64,000 nt of DNA from Paenibacillus tyrphae (GCF_000722545.1 NZ_JNVM01000023.1:56091-120090); one strand, 5' to 3'. Positions 32,028-41,315 are shown, counted from the stretch's first letter. Numbers and translations are program-made. Notes: generated from the sequence alone by a model not told the origin.

Positions 32028-33263
32028 TCAATCCATCACAACGAGCGGCGGTTCGTAGTAATCCGCGAACCAATCGCGGGGAGTAGGCGTTTCATATCCG
32101 AGCGCATAGACGGATGTAGCGCGAATATCCATCGCGAGCAGCGGCGAAAGCGTGTCCGTTACTTTGGTGACAACGGGCACCTTCGCCGTCGTTTTCATTC
32201 GTCGGAGCAGCTCTCTTCCTTTCGGACGAAAGCCCAGCACGCGCAGGTACGGCACGCCTTGGCCGAGCGTTTCGGCAGAAAGCTCTTCCTTGGTGTGATT
32301 CAGCAAAATGCGCAGCAAGGTGCGCTGCAGCTTGGTCCGCGTATAGCGCTTTGTTTTGAGCCGGTCCAGCAGCGAAGCGACGCAGCCTTCTCCAGGAGCT
32401 GCCGTCTCGGTCAGCGCCTGCCGGATGCGGTGCTCCAGCCCTTCCGTTACCTCATGGAACGCCGCGAGCTGCTCCGCCGCATGATTCATGAGCTGCAGCA
32501 TCAGGGGCTTCGCAAAGCGCTCCCAATCGACCGGCGCGCGTCCAGCCTGCCATTCCCGCTCTAAAATGTCCAGCGTCGCCGCAGGCGCATAAGGGCGAAG
32601 GGTGTGCAAGGAGCGTTCCTCAAAGAGCAGCTTGCGCAGAGCGGTAGCGCTTGCAATGCGACCGTCCGTAATGTCGGTCTGATTGTATTCGGCTTTCGTC
32701 CTTGCAATCGTTTGCGGCCGGATGCCGCTGCGAAGCCGCCGCAGGGCGATCAGATAATGCAGCCCGAGCGTATTGTTCGGCTTGGCGAGCTCGCTTTCGT
32801 CCGCGCCCGGTACGAGCTGTGCTACGGCGCGGCTGTAGGCGGCCGGATACGGGACGCCGGCTTTCAGCTCCTGCTGCAGCAGCTCCCGCAGCGAAGCGGG
32901 CTCGTCCTGCAAGACATCGGCTGTTGCTTCGAGCCAGCCGATGTCGCCGCTCTCGCTGCCGAAGCAGAGGCTGTCGACGAGCCCGGTAGCGTCGAGCGCG
33001 GAGACGGCGCCGAAGGTGAACCATTCCGCCGGCTGGGCGCTATAGGCGACCGGCAGCTCCAGGACGAGGTCGGCTCCCATGTGGAGCGCCATCTCGGCCC
33101 GCGCCCATTTGTTCACGACCGCCGGTTCGCCGCGCTGGAGAAAGTTCCCGCTCATGATGCAAATCGCGCTGTCCGCTCCCGATACCTTTTTCGATTGTTG
33201 GAAATGATAGTAGTGACCGTTATGCAGCGGATTGTATTCGACGACGAGACCGACGGTTGACAT
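32028..33263 (-). CDS. tmcAL: tRNA(Met) cytidine acetate ligase
   Basis: 411 residues. Nucleotidyltransferase start STVGLVVEYNPLHNGHYYH with the HxGH-type motif, IMSGNFLQRGEPAVVNK and the ISATALR-like IASATALRKLL. TmcAL forms N4-acetylcytidine at the wobble base of elongator tRNA(Met) using acetate and ATP. ATG 33263 aligns with the family; TTG 33269 is also in frame. Same order as ylbM in Bacillus, between the YlbL-like protease and yceD. Confidence 0.95.
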   Translation of the reverse strand: MSTVGLVVEYNPLHNGHYYHFQQSKKVSGADSAICIMSGNFLQRGEPAVVNKWARAEMALHMGADLVLELPVAYSAQPAEWFTFGAVSALDATGLVDSLCFGSESGDIGWLEATADVLQDEPASLRELLQQELKAGVPYPAAYSRAVAQLVPGADESELAKPNNTLGLHYLIALRRLRSGIRPQTIARTKAEYNQTDITDGRIASATALRKLLFEERSLHTLRPYAPAATLDILEREWQAGRAPVDWERFAKPLMLQLMNHAAEQLAAFHEVTEGLEHRIRQALTETAAPGEGCVASLLDRLKTKRYTRTKLQRTLLRILLNHTKEELSAETLGQGVPYLRVLGFRPKGRELLRRMKTTAKVPVVTKVTDTLSPLLAMDIRATSVYALGYETPTPRDWFADYYEPPLVVMD

Positions 33264-33329
33264 GCGCAATGATTCCTCCCGATCAGCGTTTCAGGCTTCT
33301 TTTGCCATGAACGATTATGTTTAATCACT

Positions 33330-33389
33330 ATAGCATGAACATAGCATGAACTGAAAATGTTGACAAAACGGAACCGAAGTCGATATAAT
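33330..33389 (+). promoter_or_regulatory. Strong promoter of the yceD-rpmF operon with tandem repeats upstream
   Basis: Consensus TTGACA (33360-33365) and TATAAT (33384-33389), 18 bp apart. Directly upstream are two perfect tandem copies of ATAGCATGAAC (33330-33340 and 33341-33351), one helical turn each, a possible activator or repressor site. Confidence 0.75.
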
Positions 33390-33416
33390 AATCTTTGTTT
33401 GTTTGGGGTGATACTC

Positions 33417-33944
33417 ATGTTAATACATTTGAAAGATTTGGCATCCAAAGGCACGATCCGGATCGAAGGTACGGAAGATATGACAGGCATTCTGCCGAAG
33501 TCCGGAAGTCTGCTCGGGTACGGCCCGCTGCAGGTGCGTTTGGAAGCTCGGGACAAGGCCGGCACGGCCGAAGTCACCGGCGAACTGGACATCGACGTGG
33601 AGCAATCATGCTCGCGCTGCTTGTCCCCGGTCGGACAGCATTTGACGATTCCGTTTCATGAGACGTTTGTGAAGGGCGAAGAGCAAGAGCTGGAAGAGTC
33701 CGAGGATGAGGACCAGGACGAGGAAGACGTGCTGTATGTCTCCGAGGATCGGTTCGAGCTGAAGCCCTATTTGGCGGAAAGCGTCCTGATGGCGCTGCCG
33801 TTCATCCCGCTGTGCAGTGAAAATTGTCAAGGACTGTGTCCCGTGTGCGGAACGAACCGGAACGAGAAGGCTTGCGAATGCAAGACGGAGAAGGTGGACC
33901 CGCGTTTGGCCGGACTTGCGGATTTTTTTAAAGACCGATCGTAA
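33417..33944 (+). CDS. YceD/DUF177 family protein
   Basis: 175 residues. The N-terminal beta region precedes the conserved CSRCLSP, an acidic stretch (EEQELEESEDEDQDEEDV), and a C-terminal zinc-type motif CQGLCPVCGTNRNEKACEC. DUF177 proteins are co-encoded with ribosomal protein L32 in most bacteria and are linked to 23S rRNA accumulation. GGGGTG lies 6 nt before ATG 33417. Forms an operon with rpmF (40-bp gap). Confidence 0.95.
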   Translation: MLIHLKDLASKGTIRIEGTEDMTGILPKSGSLLGYGPLQVRLEARDKAGTAEVTGELDIDVEQSCSRCLSPVGQHLTIPFHETFVKGEEQELEESEDEDQDEEDVLYVSEDRFELKPYLAESVLMALPFIPLCSENCQGLCPVCGTNRNEKACECKTEKVDPRLAGLADFFKDRS

Positions 33945-33984
33945 CCAGGAACGCAGGCTGAATTCGTTGAAGGAGGTGGGAAAT

Positions 33985-34158
33985 ATGGCAGTACCTCAAA
34001 GGAGAACATCCAAAACGCGCCGCGACAAGCGTCGTACTCATTTTAAATTGGAAGTACCGGGCATGGTAAAGTGTGACAATTGCGGTGAATTGAAATTGGC
34101 TCACCGGGTTTGCAAAGTTTGCGGTCAATACAAAAAAAGAGAGATTATTAGCCAATAA
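33985..34158 (+). CDS. rpmF: 50S ribosomal protein L32
   Basis: 57 residues, MAVPQRRTSKTRRDKRRTHF start and the C+ zinc ribbon CDNCGEL...CKVCGQY. Excellent site AAGGAGGTG. Confidence 0.99.
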   Translation: MAVPQRRTSKTRRDKRRTHFKLEVPGMVKCDNCGELKLAHRVCKVCGQYKKREIISQ

Positions 34159-34175
34159 TCTTCCTGCAGACAAAA

Positions 34176-34217
34176 GAGATAGTACTCCACCTTTAGGTGC
34201 AGTGCTATTTTTTTTGT
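34176..34217 (+). terminator. Terminator after rpmF
   Basis: ATAGtACtCCACC-ttta-GGTGcagTGCTAT stem followed by eight T. Confidence 0.8.
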
Positions 34218-34337
34218 TTGCTTGCGCTTCCCTTTTCAAGCAGAATCCAGTATACTTTGCTTTGTGACTTGGTCATAAGAGATAGTGACATATCATATGC
34301 ATCAGGTGGGGACCTCCCTAGTTCAAGCTAAAAAAAG

Positions 34338-34946
34338 GTGGTGCTCGTTATCGAACGCCTTCCGAAACGACAGCGCCAGCAGCAGTTGGCCAAAGCGATC
34401 GAAGAAAATCCGTTTATTACGGATGAAGAGCTGACGAAGCTGTTTCAAGTCAGCATCCAGACGATCCGTCTGGACCGGCTCGAACTTGGCATTCCCGAGC
34501 TGCGAGAGCGGATGAAGCTGATGGCGGAGCAATCGTACGATCAGGTGCGCTCGCTTCCGCTGCATGAAGTCATCGGGGATGTCATCGATCTGCAGCTCGA
34601 CAAGAGCGGCATTTCCATGTTCGAAATTCGAGAAGAGCATGTGTTCTCCCGGACGAAAATCGCCCGGGGTCATCATATATTTTCTCAGGCCAATTCCTTG
34701 GCCGTCGCGCTGATCAACGATAAGGTGGCGCTGACAGCCGCCGCGGACATCCGCTTCGTGCGGCAGGTCCGGCTAGAGGAGAAGTGCATTGCCAAGGCTT
34801 ATGTCCGTTCGATCTCCAAAGGCAAGGCGAAGGTCGAAGTTTTTACATACGTCGGAGACGAAGTGGTATTCCAAGGAAATTTCATTATTTATCATGCGAG
34901 CAAAGATCGGCATGAAGGAGGAGAGCTTCATGCGGATAGCGATTGA
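34338..34946 (+). CDS. fapR: Transcription factor FapR
   Basis: 202 residues. An N-terminal DeoR-type HTH (TDEELTKLFQVSIQTIRLDR) is linked to a hot-dog effector domain (EEHVFSRTKIARGHHIFSQA, TAAADIRFVRQV). FapR represses fatty acid and phospholipid genes and is released by malonyl-CoA. The start is uncertain: GTG 34338 and GTG 34341 overlap the weak AAAGGTGG site. The 3' end overlaps plsX by 17 bp. I did not find a clear FapR operator upstream. Confidence 0.95.
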   Translation: MVLVIERLPKRQRQQQLAKAIEENPFITDEELTKLFQVSIQTIRLDRLELGIPELRERMKLMAEQSYDQVRSLPLHEVIGDVIDLQLDKSGISMFEIREEHVFSRTKIARGHHIFSQANSLAVALINDKVALTAAADIRFVRQVRLEEKCIAKAYVRSISKGKAKVEVFTYVGDEVVFQGNFIIYHASKDRHEGGELHADSD

Positions 34947-35925
34947 TGCGATGGGCGGAGACCATGCGCCGCAGGCAGCGGTGGATGGCGCGATCGCGGC
35001 GGCTGAAGAATGGCCGGATACGACGATTGTGCTGGTTGGAGATACAAGCGTGCTGGAGCCATTGCTTCAAGGCAAGAAGCTTGCGAATCTGGAGTTGAGG
35101 CATGCAAGCGAGATGATCGAAGCGGATGATGAGCCGGTGAAAGCGGTGCGGCGCAAAAAAGACGCTTCGATGGTCGTCGCCGGACGTATGGTGAAGGAGC
35201 AGGAAGTAGGCGCCATGATATCGGCGGGCAATACGGGAGCGTTGATGACAACGGGCCTCCTGGTTGTCGGCCGAATCAAAGGAATCGAGCGCCCTGCGCT
35301 TGCGCCGATGCTTCCGACGGTTGACGGGGAAGGGGTTCTTGCGCTCGACCTCGGAGCGAATATGGACGCGACGGCGGAGCATCTGGTGCAGTACGCCATC
35401 ATGGGCAGCTTGTATCGAAGCAAAGTGCACGGAGTGGCCGAGCCGCGCGTCGGTCTCCTTAACGTGGGCACGGAAGCGATGAAAGGCAACGAGCTGACGA
35501 AGGCGGCTTTTCCGCTGCTGGAGCAGGCGCCGATCCGCTTCATAGGCAACGTGGAGTCGCGCGACGTGCTCCGGAAGCCTTGCGACGTCATCGTATGCGA
35601 CGGCTTTGCGGGGAATATTATGCTTAAATCGATGGAAGGGGCGGCCTCGGTCATCTTCTCCGTCTTAAAAGAGCAATTTATGCGTACGTGGTACACGAAG
35701 CTAGCGGCGGCGGCGGTGAAGAAGGGCCTCGGCCAATTCCGCAAAAAAATGGATTACACCGAGCACGGCGCAGCGCCTTTGCTGGGCATTAACGGTCTGG
35801 TGCTCAAAAGCCATGGCTCGTCCAACGGCGTAGCTTTTAAAAATGCGGTGCGTCAGGCCAGGGTCGCTTTGAAAAACGATTTGGTCCGCAGCATTTCTGC
35901 GGAAATCAGTAACGGGAGCGAGTAG
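34930..35925 (+). CDS. plsX: Phosphate acyltransferase PlsX
   Basis: 331 residues from ATG 34930 with GAAGGAGGAG upstream. MRIAIDAMGGDHAPQAAVDG start, MISAGNTGALM, and NVGTEAMKGNEL are family motifs. Converts acyl-ACP to acyl-phosphate, the first step of phosphatidic acid synthesis with PlsY/PlsC. Coupled to fapR by overlap; fabH follows after 2 bp. Confidence 0.98.
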   Translation: MRIAIDAMGGDHAPQAAVDGAIAAAEEWPDTTIVLVGDTSVLEPLLQGKKLANLELRHASEMIEADDEPVKAVRRKKDASMVVAGRMVKEQEVGAMISAGNTGALMTTGLLVVGRIKGIERPALAPMLPTVDGEGVLALDLGANMDATAEHLVQYAIMGSLYRSKVHGVAEPRVGLLNVGTEAMKGNELTKAAFPLLEQAPIRFIGNVESRDVLRKPCDVIVCDGFAGNIMLKSMEGAASVIFSVLKEQFMRTWYTKLAAAAVKKGLGQFRKKMDYTEHGAAPLLGINGLVLKSHGSSNGVAFKNAVRQARVALKNDLVRSISAEISNGSE

Positions 35926-35927
35926 TT

Positions 35928-36920
35928 ATGAATAGCAGCTTAAAGCCTGTAGGCATTCTCGGAACGGGAAAATACGTGCCTGAGAAGGTACTGACCAATT
36001 CCGAGCTGGAACAAATGGTGGACACAAACGACGAATGGATCGTCACCCGCACCGGCATCCGCGAACGCCGCATCGCTTCCGCGGAGCAAGCGTCGTCAGA
36101 CTTGGCCTATGAAGCTTCGAAAATCGCCCTGAAGAACGCGGGCATCACGCCGGAAGAGATTGATTTAATTATTGTGGCGACCGTTACCCCGGATATGGCT
36201 TTCCCGTCGACGGCATGTATTTTGCAGGACAAGCTGGGGGCCAAAAAATCGGCAGCCTTCGACCTGTCTGCGGCTTGCTCGGGATTTATTTACAGCTTGG
36301 CCAACGCAGCGAATTTCATCGCCACCGGAACGTATAAATATGCGCTTGTCGTAGGTGCGGAATGCTTGTCCAAAATTACGGATTACACCGATCGGAACAC
36401 GTGTATTTTGTTCGGGGACGGTGCAGGCGCGGTCGTGCTCGGCACCGTACCGGAAGGCCGCGGATTTAAATCGTTCGAGCTTGGCGCAGACGGCGCGGGC
36501 GGCCCGCTGTTGAATGTTGCCGCCGGCGGCTCCCGCTGCCCGGCATCGCCGCAGAGTCTGGAAGGCAAGCAGCATTTCATCTTCATGGCCGGCAGCGAGG
36601 TGTTCAAATTCGCGGTCCGCATTATGGGAAGCGCTGCGGAAGAGGCGCTGCGCAAGGCGGGAATCGACAAGTCCGAGGTGGATCTGCTCGTACCGCATCA
36701 GGCGAATATCCGCATCATTCAGTCCGCACTGCAGAAGCTGAATTTGAGCGAGGACAAATGCATGATCAACTTGCACAAATACGGCAACGTGTCGGCAGGA
36801 TCGATTCCGATCGCTCTTGCGGAGGCGGCGGAGTCCGGACGGGTCAAAGAGGGCGACTGCCTGGTGCTTGTCGGCTTCGGCGGGGGCTTGACTTGGGGCG
36901 CTTCCGTCTTGGTGTGGTAA
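35928..36920 (+). CDS. fabH: Beta-ketoacyl-ACP synthase III
   Basis: 330 residues. Catalytic Cys in LSAACSGFIYS, His in VPHQANIRI and Asn in INLHKYGNVSAGSIP. It starts chain elongation by condensing acetyl- or branched acyl-CoA with malonyl-ACP; in this lineage branched primers are likely. In B. subtilis fabH is elsewhere; here it is inside the fapR operon. Confidence 0.98.
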   Translation: MNSSLKPVGILGTGKYVPEKVLTNSELEQMVDTNDEWIVTRTGIRERRIASAEQASSDLAYEASKIALKNAGITPEEIDLIIVATVTPDMAFPSTACILQDKLGAKKSAAFDLSAACSGFIYSLANAANFIATGTYKYALVVGAECLSKITDYTDRNTCILFGDGAGAVVLGTVPEGRGFKSFELGADGAGGPLLNVAAGGSRCPASPQSLEGKQHFIFMAGSEVFKFAVRIMGSAAEEALRKAGIDKSEVDLLVPHQANIRIIQSALQKLNLSEDKCMINLHKYGNVSAGSIPIALAEAAESGRVKEGDCLVLVGFGGGLTWGASVLVW

Positions 36921-37017
36921 AATATCCGGAATATGCATTAAATCTTGACAGCTTTGTTCAGGATCGGCCGTATCGGTCCGTCCGAACGGCTTGCAGTCGG
37001 TAAAAGGAGAATCGGAT

Positions 37018-37959
37018 ATGGGGAAAATCGCATTCGTATTCCCGGGCCAAGGGGCTCAGGCGGTAGGGATGGGGAAAGACGTTTATGAAGCGGATGCCGC
37101 CGCGCGGGGCATTTTCGAATCGGCCGACGAGGCGCTCGGCTTCCCTCTCAGCCGCATCATTTTCGATGGTCCGGAGGAAGAACTGAAGCTTACTGTTAAT
37201 ACGCAGCCTGCGCTGCTTGCAACCAGCATAGCTTACCTTGAACTGTTTCGCGCGCGTCACGGCGTTCAGCCGGATTATGCCGCCGGGCACAGCCTCGGCG
37301 AATACAGCGCGCTTGTGGCTGCAGGCGTGCTGAGCTTCGAAGACGCGGTCCGTACGGTACGTGCACGCGGCGAGTTCATGGAGCAGGCGGTACCGAGCGG
37401 ACAAGGCGCTATGGCAGCCGTCCTCGGCGCCGAGCGCGAAGCGCTGCGGCAGCTGTGCTCGGACGTCAGCGGGCAAGGAACCGTCGTCGAGCTTGCGAAT
37501 CTGAACTGTCCGGGACAAATCGTTGTTTCCGGCAGCAAAGAAGGAGTGCAGGCCCTCGCCGAACGCGGCAAAGAAGCCGGCGCGAAACGCGTGATTCCGC
37601 TTGAGGTTAGCGGGCCGTTTCATTCCTCGTTGATGAAACCGGCTTCCGAGCGTCTCGGCGGCGTGCTTGAGTCCGTTGGAATGAAAGCGGCGGCCGTTCC
37701 GGTCGTTGCTAACGTGACGGCACTGCCGGTGCAGGAGCCGACGGAAATCAAGCAGCTGTTGATCGATCAAGTACATTCCTCCGTGCTGTGGGAAGACAGC
37801 GTTGTATGGCTGCTCGGACAGGGTGTGGACACGTTTGTCGAAATCGGCAGCGGCACCGTTCTGGCAGGTCTGATCAAGAAGATCGACCGCAGCGTGAAAG
37901 TGTATTCCATCAACAGTCTGGAAGCCATCGAGAAATTTCAGCTGGAAACGACGGAATAA
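37018..37959 (+). CDS. fabD: Malonyl-CoA:ACP transacylase
   Basis: 313 residues. FVFPGQGAQAVGMGKD start, nucleophile Ser in AGHSLGEYSAL, His in VSGPFHSSLM. Loads malonate on ACP. ATG 37018 has AAAGGAG 9 nt upstream. Confidence 0.98.
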   Translation: MGKIAFVFPGQGAQAVGMGKDVYEADAAARGIFESADEALGFPLSRIIFDGPEEELKLTVNTQPALLATSIAYLELFRARHGVQPDYAAGHSLGEYSALVAAGVLSFEDAVRTVRARGEFMEQAVPSGQGAMAAVLGAEREALRQLCSDVSGQGTVVELANLNCPGQIVVSGSKEGVQALAERGKEAGAKRVIPLEVSGPFHSSLMKPASERLGGVLESVGMKAAAVPVVANVTALPVQEPTEIKQLLIDQVHSSVLWEDSVVWLLGQGVDTFVEIGSGTVLAGLIKKIDRSVKVYSINSLEAIEKFQLETTE

Positions 37960-37986
37960 ACGATTATTCATGGGAGGGATTAGCGC

Positions 37987-38727
37987 ATGCTAACGGGTAA
38001 GGTAGCACTGGTTACCGGCGCCTCTCGCGGCATCGGGCGGGCCATCGCCATCGGTCTCGCGGAAGCGGGAGCCGATGTGGTCGTCAACTACGCGGGCAGC
38101 GAAGCGGCGGCGGCGGAAGTTGTACAGGCCATCGAAGCGCTGGGCCGCAAGTCGTTTAAGGCGAAGGCGAACGTCGGTTCCGTGCAGGAAGTCGAAGAGA
38201 TGTTCAAGCTCGTCATGGAAGCGTTCGGCCGGATCGATATTTTGGTCAACAACGCAGGAATTACGCGGGATAACTTGATTATGCGAATGAAGGAAGAGGA
38301 GTTCGATCAAGTGATCGAGACGAATCTGAAAGGCGTATTCAACTGCGTAAAAGCGGCTACGCGCCCGATGATGAAGCAGCGTTCGGGACGGATCATCAAC
38401 ATCTCGTCCGTTGTCGGCGCGATGGGGAATGCCGGTCAGATGAACTATGTAGCCGCCAAAGCCGGCGTCATCGGTATGACCAAATCGGCGGCGAAAGAGC
38501 TTGCTTCGAGAGGCATTACCGTCAACTGTGTGGCTCCCGGTTTTATCGAGACCGATATGACGGACAAGCTGGCTGAAGATATGCGCTCGCAGCTTACGTC
38601 GCAAATTCCGCTCGCCCGCTTAGGTCAACCGGAAGACATTGCCAAAGCGGTACGATTTCTGGCGTCCGACGATTCGTCCTATATGACGGGGCAGACGCTT
38701 CATGTCGACGGCGGCATGTATATGTAG
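37987..38727 (+). CDS. fabG: 3-oxoacyl-[acyl-carrier-protein] reductase
   Basis: 246 residues. SDR fold: NADPH motif VTGASRGIGRAIA, NNAGITRD, catalytic Ser in NISSVVGAMG and Tyr-Lys in YVAAKAG. Reduces 3-ketoacyl-ACP in each elongation round. GGGAGGGATTAGCGC precedes ATG 37987. Confidence 0.98.
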   Translation: MLTGKVALVTGASRGIGRAIAIGLAEAGADVVVNYAGSEAAAAEVVQAIEALGRKSFKAKANVGSVQEVEEMFKLVMEAFGRIDILVNNAGITRDNLIMRMKEEEFDQVIETNLKGVFNCVKAATRPMMKQRSGRIINISSVVGAMGNAGQMNYVAAKAGVIGMTKSAAKELASRGITVNCVAPGFIETDMTDKLAEDMRSQLTSQIPLARLGQPEDIAKAVRFLASDDSSYMTGQTLHVDGGMYM

Positions 38728-38733
38728 CGCGGC

Positions 38734-38896
38734 TTGCGGCAACAATGGGCGGAGGTGTGAGCTTTGCGTCGCACTGCCAGAGTTGCCGCAAAAATTGAAT
38801 TTTTTGGCGAAAATAGTTTTTTTTCGCACTGGCTGAGGCTTTACTATGGCATTTTGTCCATAAGTTAAGTATAATACCAAAGAGGAGGTGAACCGG
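38734..38896 (+). promoter_or_regulatory. fabG-acpP intergenic hairpin and probable acpP promoter
   Basis: TTGCGGCAAC (38734-38743) and GTTGCCGCAA (38782-38791) form a perfect 10-bp stem enclosing GGAGG and a TTG-initiated frame of 34 codons (38764-38868). TATAAT at 38870-38875 is a likely -10 for a separate acpP promoter, with only a weak -35. The hairpin may be a processing or attenuation site. Confidence 0.45.
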
Positions 38897-39130
38897 ATGT
38901 CCGACGTTTTGGATCGCGTAAAACGCATCGTCGTGGACCGTCTCGGCGTTGACGAAGCGGAAGTGACCCTTGAGGCTTCTTTTAAAGATGATTTAGGTGC
39001 CGATTCTCTCGATGTCGTGGAATTGGTTATGGAATTGGAAGATGAGTTTGATATGGAAATCTCTGATGAAGACGCAGAGAAAATCACTACTGTAGGTCAA
39101 GTAGTTGAGTACATAAAATCTCATACGTAA
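38897..39130 (+). CDS. acpP: Acyl carrier protein
   Basis: 77 residues, acidic, with the phosphopantetheine Ser in LGADSLDVVELVMELEDEF. GGAGGTG lies 7 nt before ATG 38897. Carrier for all fatty acid intermediates. Confidence 0.99.
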   Translation: MSDVLDRVKRIVVDRLGVDEAEVTLEASFKDDLGADSLDVVELVMELEDEFDMEISDEDAEKITTVGQVVEYIKSHT

Positions 39131-39135
39131 AACGC

Positions 39136-39170
39136 ATAAGTCCCGTTTTTCTTGGATAAACGGGACTTAT
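39136..39170 (+). terminator. Hairpin after acpP
   Basis: A 13-bp stem ATAAGTCCCGTTT/AAACGGGACTTAT with a 9-base loop and no long T-run; probably partial termination or mRNA 3'-end stabilisation that keeps acpP transcripts abundant. Confidence 0.6.
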
Positions 39171-39265
39171 CTCCATTCCGTGCCCAACTGCGCGCACTAG
39201 TGAGCATGACCCCTTACGGATGAAGTACATAACGAAGGTTATTTACAATAGAGGTGAATTACAGC

Positions 39266-40504
39266 ATGAAGCAAAGAGTCGTTATTACGGGTCTCGGCGT
39301 GATGTCTGCGCTTGGACGCGATCTTGAAACCTTTTGGGGGAATCTGCTGTCCGGAAAGTCCGGCGTCAGCGCGATTGAGTCATTTGACGTCAGCGAATAT
39401 CCGACACGGATCGCCGCCGAAATTAAAGATTTTAATCCGGAAGATTATTTTGATAAAAAAGAAGCCCGCCGCATGGACCGCTTCGTGCAATTTGCCGTAG
39501 CTGCCACCATAACAGCGTTGAAGGATGCAGGGCTGAATGTCAAAGAAGATACCGATCCGGAACGGGTCGGCGTTTATGTCGGCTCGGGGATCGGCGGCCT
39601 GTCGACTTGGGAAGAACAGCATAAAATTTTGCTCGAAAAGGGACCGAAGCGGGTCAGCCCGTTCTTTATTCCGATGATGATCGCCAATATGGGGGCAGGG
39701 CAAATCTCGATGATAACGGGAGCCAAAGGACCGAACAGTACGGCCGTTACCGCCTGTGCGACAGGTACGCACTCCATTGGAGACGCCTTCAAGACGATCC
39801 TTCACGGCGATGCGGACGTCATGATCTGCGGCGGCGCGGAAGCGACGATCAGTCCGACGGGCGTTGCAGGCTTTTGCGCGCTGCGCGCCATGTCGACCCG
39901 CAACGACGAGCCGGAAAAAGCGAGCCGTCCATTCGATACGGATCGTGACGGATTTGTGATGGGCGAAGGCGCCGGCATTCTCATTCTCGAATCGCTGGAA
40001 CATGCACAGAAGCGCGGCGCCCGCATTTACGGCGAAGTGATCGGCTACGGCATGAGCGGAGACGCGCATCATATGACCGATCCGGACCCGGACGGCGCTG
40101 CGCGCTGCATGGTCAAGGCTGTGAAAGACGCCGGCATTCCGTTTGAAGCGATCGATTATATCAACGCGCATGGCACTTCGACGCCGATCGGGGACAAATC
40201 GGAGACGACCGCGATTAAGCAGGCGTTCGGCGAGCACGCTTACAAGTTGGCCGTCAGCTCGACCAAGTCGATGACCGGTCACTTGCTTGGCGCAGCGGGG
40301 GGCGTGGAAGCGCTCATCTGCGCACTGGCCTTGAAGCATGGCATGATCCCGCCGACGATCAATCTCGACAATCAGGATCCCGAATGCGATCTGGATTACG
40401 TGCCGAATACGCCGCGCCCGTTCGATCTGCGCATCGTCATGTCGAACTCGTTCGGCTTCGGCGGCCACAACGCAACGGTCATTCTGCAAAAGTACGAGGC
40501 TTAA
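39266..40504 (+). CDS. fabF: Beta-ketoacyl-ACP synthase II
   Basis: 412 residues. RVVITGLGVMSALGRD start; catalytic Cys in VTACATGTHSIGDA, His in NAHGTSTPIGD and His in MTGHLLGAAGGVEA. Elongates fatty acids and helps adjust chain composition to temperature. GAGGTGAATTACAGC precedes ATG 39266. Confidence 0.98.
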   Translation: MKQRVVITGLGVMSALGRDLETFWGNLLSGKSGVSAIESFDVSEYPTRIAAEIKDFNPEDYFDKKEARRMDRFVQFAVAATITALKDAGLNVKEDTDPERVGVYVGSGIGGLSTWEEQHKILLEKGPKRVSPFFIPMMIANMGAGQISMITGAKGPNSTAVTACATGTHSIGDAFKTILHGDADVMICGGAEATISPTGVAGFCALRAMSTRNDEPEKASRPFDTDRDGFVMGEGAGILILESLEHAQKRGARIYGEVIGYGMSGDAHHMTDPDPDGAARCMVKAVKDAGIPFEAIDYINAHGTSTPIGDKSETTAIKQAFGEHAYKLAVSSTKSMTGHLLGAAGGVEALICALALKHGMIPPTINLDNQDPECDLDYVPNTPRPFDLRIVMSNSFGFGGHNATVILQKYEA

Positions 40505-40610
40505 GGGCATAGACTTCACGGGGCTGGCCAAACTATAACATTGTTTCGTGGGGGTGGTTGTACGTATTCAATCTCCACGAAACAAATTGCTTACACGAAG
40601 GTGATTAGAT

Positions 40611-41315
40611 ATGCATCGGAACTTAAAACAGCTGCAAGCGGACCTGGGGATTTCGTTCCGGCGTCCCGACCTTCTACGGCAGGCATTTACACATTCTTCC
40701 TACGTGAACGAACATCGCATCGGCCAATGCAAGGATAACGAGCGACTGGAGTTTCTCGGCGACGCTGTCCTGGAGCTGACCGTGTCGGAATATTTGTTCG
40801 ACAAGTATCCGGACCGCACGGAAGGCGAATTGACCAAATTGCGGGCCTCCATCGTCTGTGAGCCCTCGCTCGTCGGCTTCGCCGAGCAGCTCGATTTCGG
40901 ATCTTATGTGCTGCTCGGCAAAGGAGAGGAGCTGACCGGCGGTCGAACCCGTCCGGCACTGCTCGCAGATGTGTTCGAATCGTTCATCGGTGCGCTGTAC
41001 TTGGACCAAGGTTTGGAGCCGGTGCGCGCTTTTCTTAGCCGCCATATGTTTCCAAGCCTGCCTCAGCAAGGTCGTCTGTTAACGGCGGACTACAAAACGA
41101 TTCTGCAAGAGCATACCCAGCAGCATAATATGGGCCCCTTGGAATACAAAATCGTAGACGAACGCGGACCTGCGCACGAGCGGGAGTTCGCGGCGGAAGT
41201 ATATCTTCATGAGGAAATGCTCGGTCGGGGACTCGGCCGCTCTAAGAAGGAAGCGGAGCAGCATGCGGCCGCCGAAGCGCTCACGAAGCTTGAGGTCAAG
41301 GTGGATCAGTCATAA
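40611..41315 (+). CDS. rnc: Ribonuclease III
   Basis: 234 residues: catalytic RNase III domain with NERLEFLGDAVLEL and ALLADVFESFIGALY, then a C-terminal dsRNA-binding domain (DYKTILQEHTQQ, GLGRSKKEAEQHAAAEAL). Processes rRNA precursors and double-stranded RNA. Same order as in Bacillus (acpP...rnc-smc). Confidence 0.98.
   Translation: MHRNLKQLQADLGISFRRPDLLRQAFTHSSYVNEHRIGQCKDNERLEFLGDAVLELTVSEYLFDKYPDRTEGELTKLRASIVCEPSLVGFAEQLDFGSYVLLGKGEELTGGRTRPALLADVFESFIGALYLDQGLEPVRAFLSRHMFPSLPQQGRLLTADYKTILQEHTQQHNMGPLEYKIVDERGPAHEREFAAEVYLHEEMLGRGLGRSKKEAEQHAAAEALTKLEVKVDQS

Noticed and set aside
32604..33260. A 218-codon + frame
   Set aside because: Antisense to tmcAL; no ribosome binding site and no protein family resemblance.
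39380..40531. A 383-codon - strand frame
   Set aside because: Shadow of fabF, which has all catalytic residues in the + frame.
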